Program-made: the position numbers and the translations under genes | Shown: in pieces, positions 1 to 8,396 of the stretch | Layout of the letters: every line of letters starts with the position of its first letter | How positions within the stretch are numbered: position 1 is the first letter of the stretch | NCBI GenBank assembly: GCA_903813345.2 | Contig: CAIIXF020000001.1 | Span: 32,716,556-32,729,048, forward strand | From: Owenia fusiformis | Taxonomy: Eukaryota; Annelida; Polychaeta; Sabellida; Oweniidae | Direction: 5' to 3' | Length of the DNA stretch: 12,493 nt | Notes under the pieces: generated by a model | Databases searched by the model: none | Told to the model about the DNA's origin: nothing | The model's input: only the letters and a program-made list of their open reading frames with translations

Positions 1-691
1 CCGCGATCCGATTCCCAAATGATGCATTGTGGGATTGTAGAACTAATCCAAATATAGGTAAATTCGTAATCTCAGCCTAAATCTCCGGTATAAATCTCAA
101 TCCACCGATTGAGGTGGGTTTCCTTTTGGATAAAGGTCCATGTGCAGTACGGCAAGTGATTTTAGACGGTCATATCTTTCACCATGAGTACTCTCTAGGC
201 ATAAATACAGTGTTTTTGTGAATACAATGTGTTTTCTTTCAAGTGAGGTCCCCATGATGATGATAAAAATATTAATTGAACAATTCGAAAAATTATAAAT
301 ATGTGAACATTTTTTCAAAATATCGAACTATTTGCTCAAAAGAGGATCTTCTTTTCTGATTTTTATTGCATTGAGAGATTATTCAACAAGGGGTCTAAAA
401 CATCTTCAAAAGTAGAATGGTATTGAAAGTCTAGTTTTGAAGATATCAGTTTTCGATGACCAAAATCATGCTGAAAACAATGGATAGCATGAGTTTTCCC
501 TATGGGAAAATAACATGGAAGATGTGGTTTTTAACTTTATCGGATTTCAATACCCATCCCCTTTTCAGAAGTTATAAATGTAGTGTAGAAGAAACGTTTG
601 ATATTTTTTATTTATTTATTTTATTTGACAGACGCCTTAGAAACGGCGGCACACTAAAATACACACTTGGTATACGCAGCTAACGAAAATT
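1..691. other. Intergenic DNA, no gene seen
   Basis: AT-rich sequence with only short open frames on both strands (for example 97-318 minus and 456-683 plus). None shows a recognisable motif, domain or codon pattern, so I treat them as chance. There is a TATTTATTTATTTTATTT-type low-complexity run near 606-625. I see no RNA gene, transposon end or promoter signature that I could defend. Confidence 0.6.
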
Positions 692-750
692 GACCGGTAC
701 GGGTCAAAAGCTGGACCGGTACGGGTCAAAAGCTGGACCGGTACGGGTTA
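692..750. repeat. 22-bp tandem repeat, about 2.7 copies
   Basis: Two exact 22-bp units (692-713 and 714-735) and a partial third (736-750) begin GACCGGTACGGGTCAAAAGC. The core GACCGGTACGGGTC is close to being its own reverse complement. A degenerate copy, GACCGGTTCGGGGCAA, recurs at 1110-1125 in the same orientation, about 360 bp away. The GC-rich unit stands out from the AT-rich surroundings. It could be a small satellite seed, a protein-binding cluster or a subterminal repeat of an unrecognised element; the sequence does not decide between these. Confidence 0.85.
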
Positions 751-1188
751 ACGGTTTTATTTGAATTTAAAACAGCCATAACTTGCTCAATATTGACTTC
801 CTTGTGTTTAATTTGAAATGTATGATGCCTCCCGATGCTTTTAAGTACCCCAATTTTTTACAGATTTTTAAACGGACCAAAACTCTCTAAATGCGCATTT
901 ATGCTCTTTTCTCTCGAGAACGACTGTCTCATTTTCACGATAACTTTTATTTAGTACTTCTAACATATAAGATCTATTTTTCCCCATCAAGGTATGATGT
1001 AAATGACATGCTATTTACATCTTGTGAGTTTCAATGACGCGCGTTTGATTTTATAAAAAATGCCAAACTTTGTGACAAAGAATTTCCTCCTGCTTGCAGC
1101 GAGAAGACGGACCGGTTCGGGGCAATATATGATGTCCATGCTGTTAATCTGTTAACTTTTCAAAAGGGCCCAATTTTTTGTTTTAAGG
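751..1188. other. Intergenic DNA with one hairpin
   Basis: No gene is visible. A perfect 9-bp stem GATGTAAAT / ATTTACATC with an 8-base loop lies at 996-1021. The degenerate GACCGGT unit at 1110-1125 echoes the tandem repeat at 692-750. Just before the next feature, the words AAAGGGCCCAA and TAAGGGCCCAA form a short direct repeat at about 1163-1195. Confidence 0.6.
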
Positions 1189-1844
1189 GCCCAACAATTT
1201 TTTCCTTTCCTGACTTGAAATGCGGGACCTCCTTGTTACCTTCTGGATCCGCCAGTGGTAGATATCTACATTTACAAGTATGAATGTTTATAGTAAACGT
1301 CAAAATCTATGATTTCCCTGAAATATAATGTATGATTCTCTTTTTCATTTCATTGTAGCATACCTATTTCCACACAATAATTATTTGATTGAATATCTAT
1401 TGATCACATAAAGTGTTAACCCAGTTTATTGAGCCAGCTGCATATTATGCCCCCAACTTGTTTAAATATTTCTTTAAACAAACAACCAAACAACAGCAGT
1501 TTTTATTGCAAGAACAATTGCCCAACAATTTTTTCCTTTCCTGACTTGAAATGCGGGACCTCCTTGTTACCTTCTGGATCCGCCAGTGGTAGATATCTAC
1601 ATTTACAAGTATGAATGTTTATAGTAAACGTCAAAATCTATGATTTCCCTGAAATATAATGTATGATTCTCTTTTTCATTTCATTGTAGCATACCTATTT
1701 CCACACAATAATTATTTGATTGAATATCTATTGATCACATAAAGTGTTAACCCAGTTTATTGAGCCAGCTGCATATTATGCCCCCAACTTGTTTAAATAT
1801 TTCTTTAAACAAACAACCAAACAACAGCAGTTTTTATTGCAAGA
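1189..1844. repeat. Near-perfect tandem duplication, period 331 bp
   Basis: Copy 1 (1189-1513) and copy 2 (1520-1844) are 325 bp each and appear identical by eye throughout, separated by 6 bases (ACAATT). The junction AACAATTGCCCAACAATT contains ACAATT on both sides, which suggests a microhomology-type duplication. Each copy contains a short open stretch reading PTIFSFPDLKCGTSLLPSGS, followed by an in-frame CAA then GTATGA, a plausible splice donor. A pyrimidine-rich TTTTTCATTTCATTGTAG acceptor-like run lies about 90 bases further on. This could be an exon-containing duplication or only chance. A collapsed or duplicated haplotype in the assembly would give the same picture. Confidence 0.9.
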
Positions 1845-2252
1845 GGACCACGTCAATGACAATCAGATCGTGTAGAAGTAATGCTATCTTCGGAGGATTC
1901 GGGGAGTTTATTCTATTCACGCAATTACAAATTATCAGAATATCCCACGAGACTGATCCGTATGCATTATCCACCGTGTACGTGAAATGTAGCGTGTTTG
2001 GTTGGTTGCTTGTTTGTAATTTGTCGGTTGAGTTTCAGATTTAATCTACCGGCGAACAGATTTTCAGGCAAAGTTTTAACATTTTGAATTATTATCTACG
2101 ACTTTGTCAAGCTCCTATTTATACTAAAGTGCTGATATAAAATTAAAAAGGGTGCATTTTTAAACTAAACAGAGTGCTCCTACCAAAATGAATTTGCCTA
2201 CATACCCCTGAGACTCTTATCTGATAGATGCACAAATAAAACAAAAGTTTTG
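1845..2252. other. Intergenic DNA, no gene seen
   Basis: This is single-copy-looking sequence between the tandem duplication and the left inverted arm. The open stretch on the plus strand to about 2044 continues the frame of copy 2 and shows no family motif. The minus-strand frame over 2143-2334 crosses into the repeat arm and looks spurious. Confidence 0.55.
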
Positions 2253-2590
2253 CTATTATAGGTGAAAAGGGGAGCGAGTTGTTTGTAGAATGAATCGGGG
2301 GATTTTTTTCATGAATTTCGCTTATGTTTTTCATCCAAAAAACATCAATACACTTTAAAACATTTTGTTTACTTTAAGATTACACCATGTAATCCAAAAA
2401 TATATTTCTCATTTTCAAAGATAATCCATGGATTAACACCCAGGTATTTTTATTTTTCAAACTTCAGAGGGCTGGGAATCAATGATGCTCAACGCTTTTG
2501 AATACGATAAATGCTGTTTTAAATAGGTTTTACGTATGCCAATAATTTCTCAAATAATGTAAGCTGAATGCATTCCTTAATCCCTAGAAT
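2253..2590 (+). repeat. Left arm of a widely spaced inverted repeat
   Basis: This arm of about 338 bp is the reverse complement of 9548-9882, roughly 7 kb away. By eye the main 320 bp differ by only about seven substitutions and one-base indels, so the copies are close to 98% identical. It contains a perfect 14-bp palindrome TAATCCATGGATTA and a hairpin GATTAC...GTAATC. Similarity fades at CTATTATAGG on the outer side and at TCCCTAGAAT on the inner side. No coding content is recognisable. It is either one copy of a young dispersed repeat or one end of a larger element; no target duplication is obvious. Confidence 0.88.
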
Positions 2591-4160
2591 GCCTATCATA
2601 TAACATTGTTTTGTCTTGGCCACTTAATATGTTTTGTTGCTGTCTGCTCATCAAATCAAATTGTTGTTATTTAAAGATGTCAGTCAAATCTGGTGAAACA
2701 GCACAACAGTAACCTAAATAGCACAAGTACATATTATGTAACTCATGCATCAGGTATTAAGGCTTAGGGGATTAACTTTAAAACATAAACTGAACTGACA
2801 GATGTGTATGCTTACATCTACAACTTCCAGGATTGTAAGAATTCAAAACTTGTTGATAGCCATATTTTCCTGAATGTGACATCGAGATATTATGGCATTT
2901 ATGAGTGGTAAAACATGAAAAAAAGCATTTTCATTTAAAATTAGCATATGATTTGAATTAATGCCAAGAAATGTATTAGTTAACTGTATCCGTTTTACAT
3001 CCATTGCAGTTGGCTACATTATAAGACAAGGCATTCACATGCAAAATGTCAACACCTGCCATTTGTTACAGACACCAACTGCCAAACACCAACTGCCAAA
3101 TGATAAACTCCAACCACTGAACACCGTCCACAAAAAAGTTTGAGACCATAACAATATGTCACCACTTGTGGTGGTGACATAAAAATGATCATGGAAAATT
3201 GTATTTTTTTTAAAAAGTAGGAACTTCTGAGGTTATTAGAAAATTGGAAGACAAGGAAGGATTCTGGCTTTAAGATATTAGGGTTATAAATTGCAATGAA
3301 ACTAAAACAAAACATTCTTTTTCTCAAATATCACAGTGTATATTCAAATCACAAATACGATATCATACAATTACAATAATTTATGTCTTATAAATAAGTA
3401 CTGCCTTTTCATCCATAATTGATGTTGATGAAGATTGTGTTTCCAGTTTGATTTATGAACAACATTCATGGTTTTATTTATTATGTTCATTATAATGTAC
3501 AATGTGATTGATAATCAATTCACACATAGCTAGGTCTGAATATTAAACTCCAGCCAAATAGAGCCAGCACAATATTTCAACCTTTGTAACCCTTGCAAAA
3601 AGATTTTCTTGCAATAAAAATGTGAAAATAATAATTGATAATAATCACATTATTGTTATTATTTCATCCACTCATGTTATTTGTCCTGGACTTTGCACAC
3701 TCAAGACATCCTTAGTGCAATCATTCTACAACTCATTAAGCCATGGCATTAAATCCATTTCATGCAATGTGTGATATAAGACAGTTCCAAGGGTGGTGAT
3801 ATAATAATAAACTGTAGGCTATAGTATAGTGTAATGAAAATAGATTTTAAGGTAGATATGTCTCGATATTTTTCACTAATTTTCATGATTACAAATACCG
3901 ATAATCAATGAAAGGGACAATATTTTCACATTTGTAATTGTATGTGTATGCATGGTCCATGGTGTATGTCACCATAATTCTTTATATCCACTTAAAATGT
4001 CAAAAATATTGCCCAATTTATAATTATCAGATAATTTATTCATCACCAAAATTAGTAAGAAATTATCAACATGCAGAACTACCTTAAAGAGTTTAATCTC
4101 TCACTCAGTCACAATCATGTCAACCGAAACTGTACTTGTGTTACATAATATAGGATTATA
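2591..4160. other. Long AT-rich stretch without a gene
   Basis: Nothing here reads as a gene on either strand; the short frames at 2961-3143 (plus) and 3049-3327 (minus) overlap and lack motifs. Small features: the word CACCAACTGCCAAA is repeated in tandem at about 3073-3101, a perfect hairpin lies at 3156-3180, and an AT-rich imperfect palindrome of GAAAATAATAA / TTATTATTTC type lies near 3624-3666. The stretch ends at the 3' tail of the LINE. Confidence 0.6.
3156..3180. repeat. Perfect 10-bp stem hairpin
   Basis: ATGTCACCAC pairs with GTGGTGACAT around the 5-base loop TTGTG. A run of T does not follow it, so it does not look like a terminator. Its role is unknown and it may be chance, although a 10-bp perfect stem is notable in this AT-rich setting. 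Confidence 0.8.
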
Positions 4161-4851
4161 CAGTTTCAGTTTCAGTTTAGATTTTATTTCTACCCACACC
4201 TGTGAGTATAAATACATATACAATATACATGTAATACAAAATTGATACAATATCTAATGGCAGTTATTTAGTTTAATCCTTTCAAAATGCTTTGTAAAAA
4301 TTTACTTAGTTGAATTGTATACCTTTTGTTTGAAAATAGTTCAGTTAATTTATACATATTTGGCCTGTTTTGGAAGTATGAATTTAAATATTTCTCCCTT
4401 TGATCTTTAAATAATAAACATTCTAGTATAAAATGATATTCGTCACCTAATTTGTTACAATGTGTACATATTCGTTAATGTCTTGGTATATTATTATACC
4501 TTCCAGTTTCTATTGGTAAATTATGATTTGACATCCTAAATTTTGTCATGTACAGATGTATGCTCAATGGGTGGTGGAGATAAGATTCAAAGTTAATATT
4601 GGTCTTAATGGCCTTGTATAAATGATATGTGCTTTCCTGAAGGTTTGTATTCCATTTTTGAATAAACTGATCTTTTAGTTTGCGTTTAACTCTTAATTTC
4701 AGTGCAAATCTACTATCAAAACTTTGAGATATCCAGATATTTGGAAAATCACATTCATTTAAAATATTCTCTACACACTTTCACCACTGTGACTTATAAA
4801 TACCTTCCTGGTATAGTTTTAGCATTGCCTTATATACTTTGCTACCTAAAG
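4161..4851 (-). pseudogene. LINE C-terminus with CCHC knuckle and 3' tail
   Basis: Reading leftwards from 4851, the frame runs GSKVYKAMLKLYQEGIYKSQ, hits a TGA at 4781-4783 where LINE relatives usually have a tryptophan-leucine pair, continues through KLRVKRKLKDQFIQKW to LPIETGRYNN, then shifts frame near 4470-4490. The shifted frame gives RICTHCNKLGDEYHFILEC, a C-x2-C-x7-H-x4-C knuckle at about 4417-4468, then a tail ending SKFLQSILKGLN with a stop at 4268-4270. The 3' UTR and AAACTG-type tail follow to 4161. This CCHC module is a known feature at the C-terminus of many LINE reverse transcriptase proteins and is thought to help bind template RNA. With one stop and one frameshift it cannot make the protein. 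Confidence 0.85.
4847..4851. repeat. Target site duplication TAAAG, left
   Basis: TAAAG directly abuts the CACGGG end of the 2.8-kb element and matches TAAAG at 7691-7695. Taking away the element and one copy rejoins the LINE frame as VTSDTL followed by GSKVYK without a shift, which confirms the 5-bp duplication. Confidence 0.88.
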
Positions 4852-4921
4852 CACGGGTTGTATCCAAAGCCCCGTTATAATTGAGAGATCGCGAGCAAGT
4901 TCCCGCTGAAATCACGAGCAA
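4852..4921 (+). repeat. Left terminal inverted repeat
   Basis: About 70 bp, matching the reverse complement of 7621-7690 with around eleven mismatches (roughly 84%). It starts CACGGGT and contains AAAGCCCCG, TCGCGAGC and the CCCGCTGAAATCACGAGC motif at 4902-4919 that recurs in the inner clusters. Confidence 0.88.
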
Positions 4922-5261
4922 AGTCCTTTTTATTTAATTCATCTGGAAATATGGACCAAAAAGGTAAGAATACGCATTACTGTTCTTTGATACTTTAGGT
5001 ATACTTTCAGAACAGGTATATCTTCACAAACAATGACATGAAAGATAACTATTTTTACTGGCATGGAAGAAACGGGCGTCAAAATGCACGTTTGCATAAT
5101 TTACTGTTAACATATTACTTTTATGGTTAAAATAGAGACAAGAACTACGATATACATACCTCATTATGAATATTGGACCAACATTGTATGTATTGATAAG
5201 TTTGTTTTCAAAAACATCCACTGTGGGGGGTGAAATACATCATTGAAGGTGTGCCAGTGGC

Positions 5262-5355
5262 CCCGCTGAAATTATGAGGAAGCCCCGCTGAAAACATGAC
5301 GAGGTCCCGCTGAAAACAGGAGCAGTTATCACGAGTACCCGCTTCGATCACGAGG
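5262..5355 (+). repeat. Left subterminal motif cluster (CCCGCTGAAA)
   Basis: Four variants of the motif CCCGCTGAAAnCnnGAGG start at about 5262, 5284, 5306 and 5338; the last is CCCGCTTCGATCACGAGG. The same motif lies in the terminal repeat at 4902. Spacing is about 22 bp for the first three and 32 bp for the last. In DNA transposons, repeated subterminal motifs often bind the transposase. Here that role is inferred from position and from the mirror-image cluster at 7187-7281. Confidence 0.8.
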
Positions 5356-5809
5356 AAAGCTCATTACTATTACATAAAATATTGAGGTTCTTCAAATAAA
5401 CGTGCACGAAAGACCAAGTTAAGTACTTCTAATAATTACTGTATATATACTGTTTCATTCTAGGGCCAGGTTTCTAATGTTTCCACTCCAACTTCAAGCC
5501 ACCAGAGATTTCGTCAAACATTTTATAGAGTTGCATCCATATCAAAATGTATAGGAGAAAGGTGGATATTATTTCAAGAATGAACTTAATTGAAGCCTGA
5601 GGTTCAAGGTAATGAGTCTTGTATTAAACAAAGACACCCCATGTTGCAAGAAGATGAAATTTAGAGAGAAAGGAGAACCACAAAGTCTCCATGATAATTC
5701 AGGTTCTACTTTTATAATTTAACAATAACATTTAACAATAACATTCAAGTTTTTGTTTTTAAATATTTATTAAAATAATGATGATTTGTATTCCATACCT
5801 GATAATTTT
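5356..5809. other. Transposon interior, no gene or repeat seen
   Basis: AT-rich filler inside the 2.8-kb element. No open frame of note is present. A short exact tandem word, TTTAACAATAACA, occurs twice at about 5718-5742. Confidence 0.5.
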
Positions 5810-5933
5810 CAGGGACATATCAACCAGGAATATATTCCATATCCGGGCAAATATTTTTCGTATGTCCCGCTCAAACGAGGATCCGGGACATATAAATCGT
5901 ATGTCCTGCATAAGCCATTTTCCTGGACATATT
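5810..5933. repeat. GGGACATAT / ATATGTCC inverted motif cluster
   Basis: GGGACATAT-type words occur in both orientations: GGGACATATCAA near 5813, CGTATGTCCCGC near 5859, CCGGGACATATAAATCGTATG near 5883, GTATGTCCTGC near 5899, and TCCTGGACATATT near 5921. They can form several small hairpins and lead directly into the first GTTACGCGG box. Their function is unknown. The cluster looks related in style, though not in sequence, to the 22-bp dyad array that follows. Confidence 0.65.
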
Positions 5934-6650
5934 GTTACGCGGTAAACACGATTCAAATATATGTCATATTCCACAATGAATATGGCATATTCACTTGTGG
6001 AGTATGATAGATTCACCTGCGGTATATGGCATACTCACCCGCGGTGTAAGGCATATTCTGCAAGTGAGTATGACATATTCTGCGAGCATGGGGTATTTAC
6101 TGAAATCAATGTATCACATATTCAATACGGAATATGCCATACTCACCTGCAGAATACGCCATATACCACAGCTGAATATGGCATATACACCCGTATCACA
6201 AATACCACGCAACCATGAATATATGCCATATTCCGCGTAACACATACGATGTTACGCGGAGTATGGCATACATTTATGGTTGCGTGGTATTTGTGATACG
6301 GGTATACAGTATATGCCATACTCACCTGCAGTTTATGGCATATTCCGCAGGTGAGTATGCGATATTCCGCCGTGAATATGCGATACATTGATTTCAGTGA
6401 ATACCTGATAGTCACCTGCAGAATATGTCATACTCACTTGCCGAATATGTCATATACCGCAGGTGAAAATGACACAATGATTACCCGTTTGTTCAATCAA
6501 TGCAATTGACAATTGCGTACTTCTGTATCGTGTTCTCATTGCATAGTGGGTATGCAATATACTGCAGCTGAATCTGTCATACACCGCAAGTGAATATGCC
6601 ATATTTATTGCAGAATATGACACATATTTGCATCATGTTTTCCGCGTAAC
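5934..6650. repeat. Central long palindrome made of 22-bp dyad units
   Basis: The zone is bounded by GTTACGCGG (5934-5942) and CCGCGTAAC (6642-6650). In the middle, CCGCGTAAC (6233-6241) and GTTACGCGG (6251-6259) face away from each other across 9 bases. The two halves therefore form two modules that are roughly reverse complements, with the axis near 6246-6249; the right half has about 90 extra bases near 6475-6545. Inside, a 15-bp dyad core such as GAATATGGCATATTC alternates with 7-bp spacers of ACCTGCG / CGCAGGT type, giving an exact 22-bp period over several runs: 5978-6080, 6130-6188, 6309-6367, 6421-6464 and 6548-6606. I count about 20 units or part-units. Cores vary at a few positions, so this is old or actively diversifying. 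It has no coding role. Confidence 0.85.
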
Positions 6651-7186
6651 ACGTGCGTTTAACATAACCTACGATTAATTGTTAATGATGAAATTATTTG
6701 ATTATTATTATTTCGGACTCATAATCGGATGATGTACTCCTTTGTTACTTACATCTAGCAGTTGATCCATAAATTGCCTTTTCAAATGTGTGCGCCATTG
6801 GTGCTGAATCCTCTAAGGTAGTAATATACTGAACTACAGTATAATGTAACTTCAGTGAAATATAAATATATATTGCATACAAAGAAGAACGAGTTATTTG
6901 AAACTTGTCAAAAGTCGTGGAATGGATTTAAATCTTCTCTTGGTAAATTTCTCGATGGAGTCAGGTCGAAATACATTAAGTGAAATGGTTTTATTGGAAT
7001 CATGCTTGTAGCCAGCTTTTGGTAAGGGGGGGGGGGGTTGCTCGAACCGATAATAACAATGACAATGATATATGATATAGATGTGCTCTGTAGAGTATCA
7101 ATAATTAATATATTTATTACGTTGGCTACAGTCGTGGCAGATTTGCAAAGTCAAATCGGTCTTCACTCCATTTTAGAGAGCCACTT
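6651..7186. other. Transposon interior, no gene seen
   Basis: AT-rich sequence of the 2.8-kb element between the dyad array and the right motif cluster. It contains a run of 12 G at 7026-7037. The open stretch over 7038-7256 runs into the motif cluster and shows no protein-family features. Confidence 0.55.
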
Positions 7187-7281
7187 GCTCCTGATTTCAG
7201 CGGGACCTCCTCATGTTTTCAGCGGGGCCTCCTCATGTTTTCAGCGGGATCTTTAGTTTATTGCTCATGGTAGAAGCGGGG
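7187..7281 (-). repeat. Right subterminal motif cluster (TTTCAGCGGG)
   Basis: Mirror image of the cluster at 5262-5355. Copies: GCTCCTGATTTCAGCGGG (7187), CCTCATGTTTTCAGCGGG (7209 and 7231, identical and 22 bp apart) and the degenerate GCTCATGGTAGAAGCGGGG (7263). Number, spacing and order match the left cluster in reverse, so the inner clusters behave as a second, internal pair of inverted repeats within the element. Confidence 0.8.
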
Positions 7282-7620
7282 CATCAAGGGATATGCTAAA
7301 ATTGAAATATATAATTTTTTGTGAAACTTTAGGAAGTGAAACTCACAATACCTTCATTTCATATTACTATGACCATTTCAACTGAAGGGCAATGACCTTC
7401 TTCAGCTATAAAATATAGAAATATATAGATAAAGATTCAAGATGATACATTCTCTCTCCAATTATCGAATAACAAAACTCAGAACATCAGCTCGTGATCC
7501 TTTTTTGCAGAAGTTGCTTTTTAGTATCAATACCATGTAATAATTGAGTAAAATTAAATGAAAACGCTTTTTATAACATACAATTTAAGTAAACAAAAGA
7601 TAACCCTTCTTTTCTTTTAA
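7282..7620. other. Transposon interior, no gene seen
   Basis: AT-rich sequence between the right motif cluster and the right terminal repeat. The words CATTTCATATTACTATGACC and GACCATTTCAACTGAAGGGCA show small dyads, but I see nothing that names a function. Confidence 0.5.
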
Positions 7621-7690
7621 TTGCTCGCGATTTCAGCGGGTATTCGCTCGCGACTTCTAAATCATAGCGGGGCTTTAGATACTACCCGTG
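7621..7690 (-). repeat. Right terminal inverted repeat
   Basis: Partner of 4852-4921. It ends GGGGCTTTAGATACTACCCG followed by TG and contains GCTCGCGATTTCAGCGGG at 7623-7640, the motif also found in the inner clusters. Confidence 0.88.
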
Positions 7691-7780
7691 TAAAGTGTCA
7701 CTTGTGACTAATTTAGTCCAAAAATTAATTATCCTTGTTTTTATTGATATTTCAATAGGGTATCTACCTAACTCACCGTA
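7691..7780 (-). pseudogene. LINE linker piece between two insertions
   Basis: This 90-bp island of LINE is isolated by the 2.8-kb element on its left and the 866-bp element on its right. Read on the minus strand it gives YGELGRYPIEISIKTRIINF and then WTKLVTSDTL, the segment that in LINE relatives follows the FMVY motif downstream of the reverse transcriptase. It is open throughout. Its first codon TAC is completed by the TA duplicated on insertion, and its last codons end in the TAAAG duplication (7691-7695; CTTTA on this strand). It is the key piece that proves both insertions hit one LINE copy. Confidence 0.87.
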
Positions 7781-8031
7781 CACTCCCCTCCATAAGTTTG
7801 GCAACCTTTTTTCTCCATTGAACTACGTGTTAAAGCCTCCTTCCGTTTGAATTTTTATTTACTTAACCGGCGATGAAATAACTTATAATATCGATGGAAA
7901 CGTAACTTGACCTTATTTCCAATACCTCCAAATGTTCTCAATTTTTTTCCTCAATTACAATAGGTCAAAAATTGATGATAAATTTGATGAATTTTTGAAA
8001 ATCGTCATTCCCATGTAATCCAATGGGAAAT
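7781..8031 (+). repeat. Left long TIR of the TA-flanked element
   Basis: About 251 bp, pairing with 8397-8646 with scattered mismatches and small indels. The outermost 33 bp or so, through GGCAACCTTTTTTC, match perfectly. The inner limit is at CCAATGGGAAAT. Confidence 0.87.
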
Positions 8032-8396
8032 TGAGGGTTCGGGGCAAATCAGAAATCAGGATATCTTTTCAGTAAAAGATTCAGCAAAAATTATTTTTAT
8101 ATAGAAAATTGAATTGTCTAACTTTTTAAAACACTAAGTATTTAGTTTATTTGATGAATATAAAAGTTACAAAAGTCATTTTTGAAAATAATTTTTCGCC
8201 TCTTGTGTTATTTCAATGGGAGAGTTTTTTGAAGAACAACTTTGACTTTAAAGCCCTATAACTTTGTTGAACCTGAAGAAACGTATCAATTTTTTGTTAA
8301 ATAAAGTTAGCAAATTCAATTCCCTGCCTAACTCGTATTTTTTGCAAGGACTCGGATGGATGGATATTCTGTCATATGACTTGCGGCAAACCTACC

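Larger units (their letters stand above)
4852..7690. mobile_element. 2,839-bp non-autonomous DNA transposon, 5-bp TSD
   Basis: The element sits inside the LINE and has about 70-bp terminal inverted repeats, both beginning CACGGGT. TAAAG flanks it on both sides. No transposase is visible; the open frames of 60-90 codons inside are by-products of palindromic repeats. Layout: outer repeat 4852-4921, motif cluster 5262-5355, AT-rich DNA, GGGACATAT cluster 5810-5930, central dyad array 5934-6650, AT-rich DNA with a 12-G run at 7026-7037, motif cluster 7187-7281, outer repeat 7621-7690. The 5-bp duplication and CAC start recall the Transib/ProtoRAG group, but the heptamer CACGGGT is not the usual Transib sequence and the target is AT-rich. 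Some hAT families with 5-bp targets, or an undescribed family, remain possible. It must have been moved by a transposase supplied from elsewhere. Confidence 0.85.

Noticed and set aside
97-683. Small host genes at 97-318 (minus) and 456-683 (plus)
   Set aside because: No motif, no splice context and no codon-use signal; the lengths are what AT-rich random sequence gives.
4852-4858. True RAG recombination signal at the end of the 2.8-kb element
   Set aside because: CACGGGT shares only the CAC start and little else with the CACAGTG heptamer, and I see no nonamer at a 12 or 23 spacing. Only the weaker Transib-like comparison is kept.
5759-6415. Several open frames of 73-90 codons on both strands over the dyad array
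   Set aside because: They come from the low stop density of palindromic CATATTC-type repeats. They overlap one another in several frames and their peptides only mirror the repeat.
5978-6612. CRISPR array, because of the regular repeat and spacer pattern
   Set aside because: The repeated cores are 15 bp and palindromic, the spacers are only 7 bp and semi-conserved, the DNA is clearly eukaryotic, and no cas-like gene is present.
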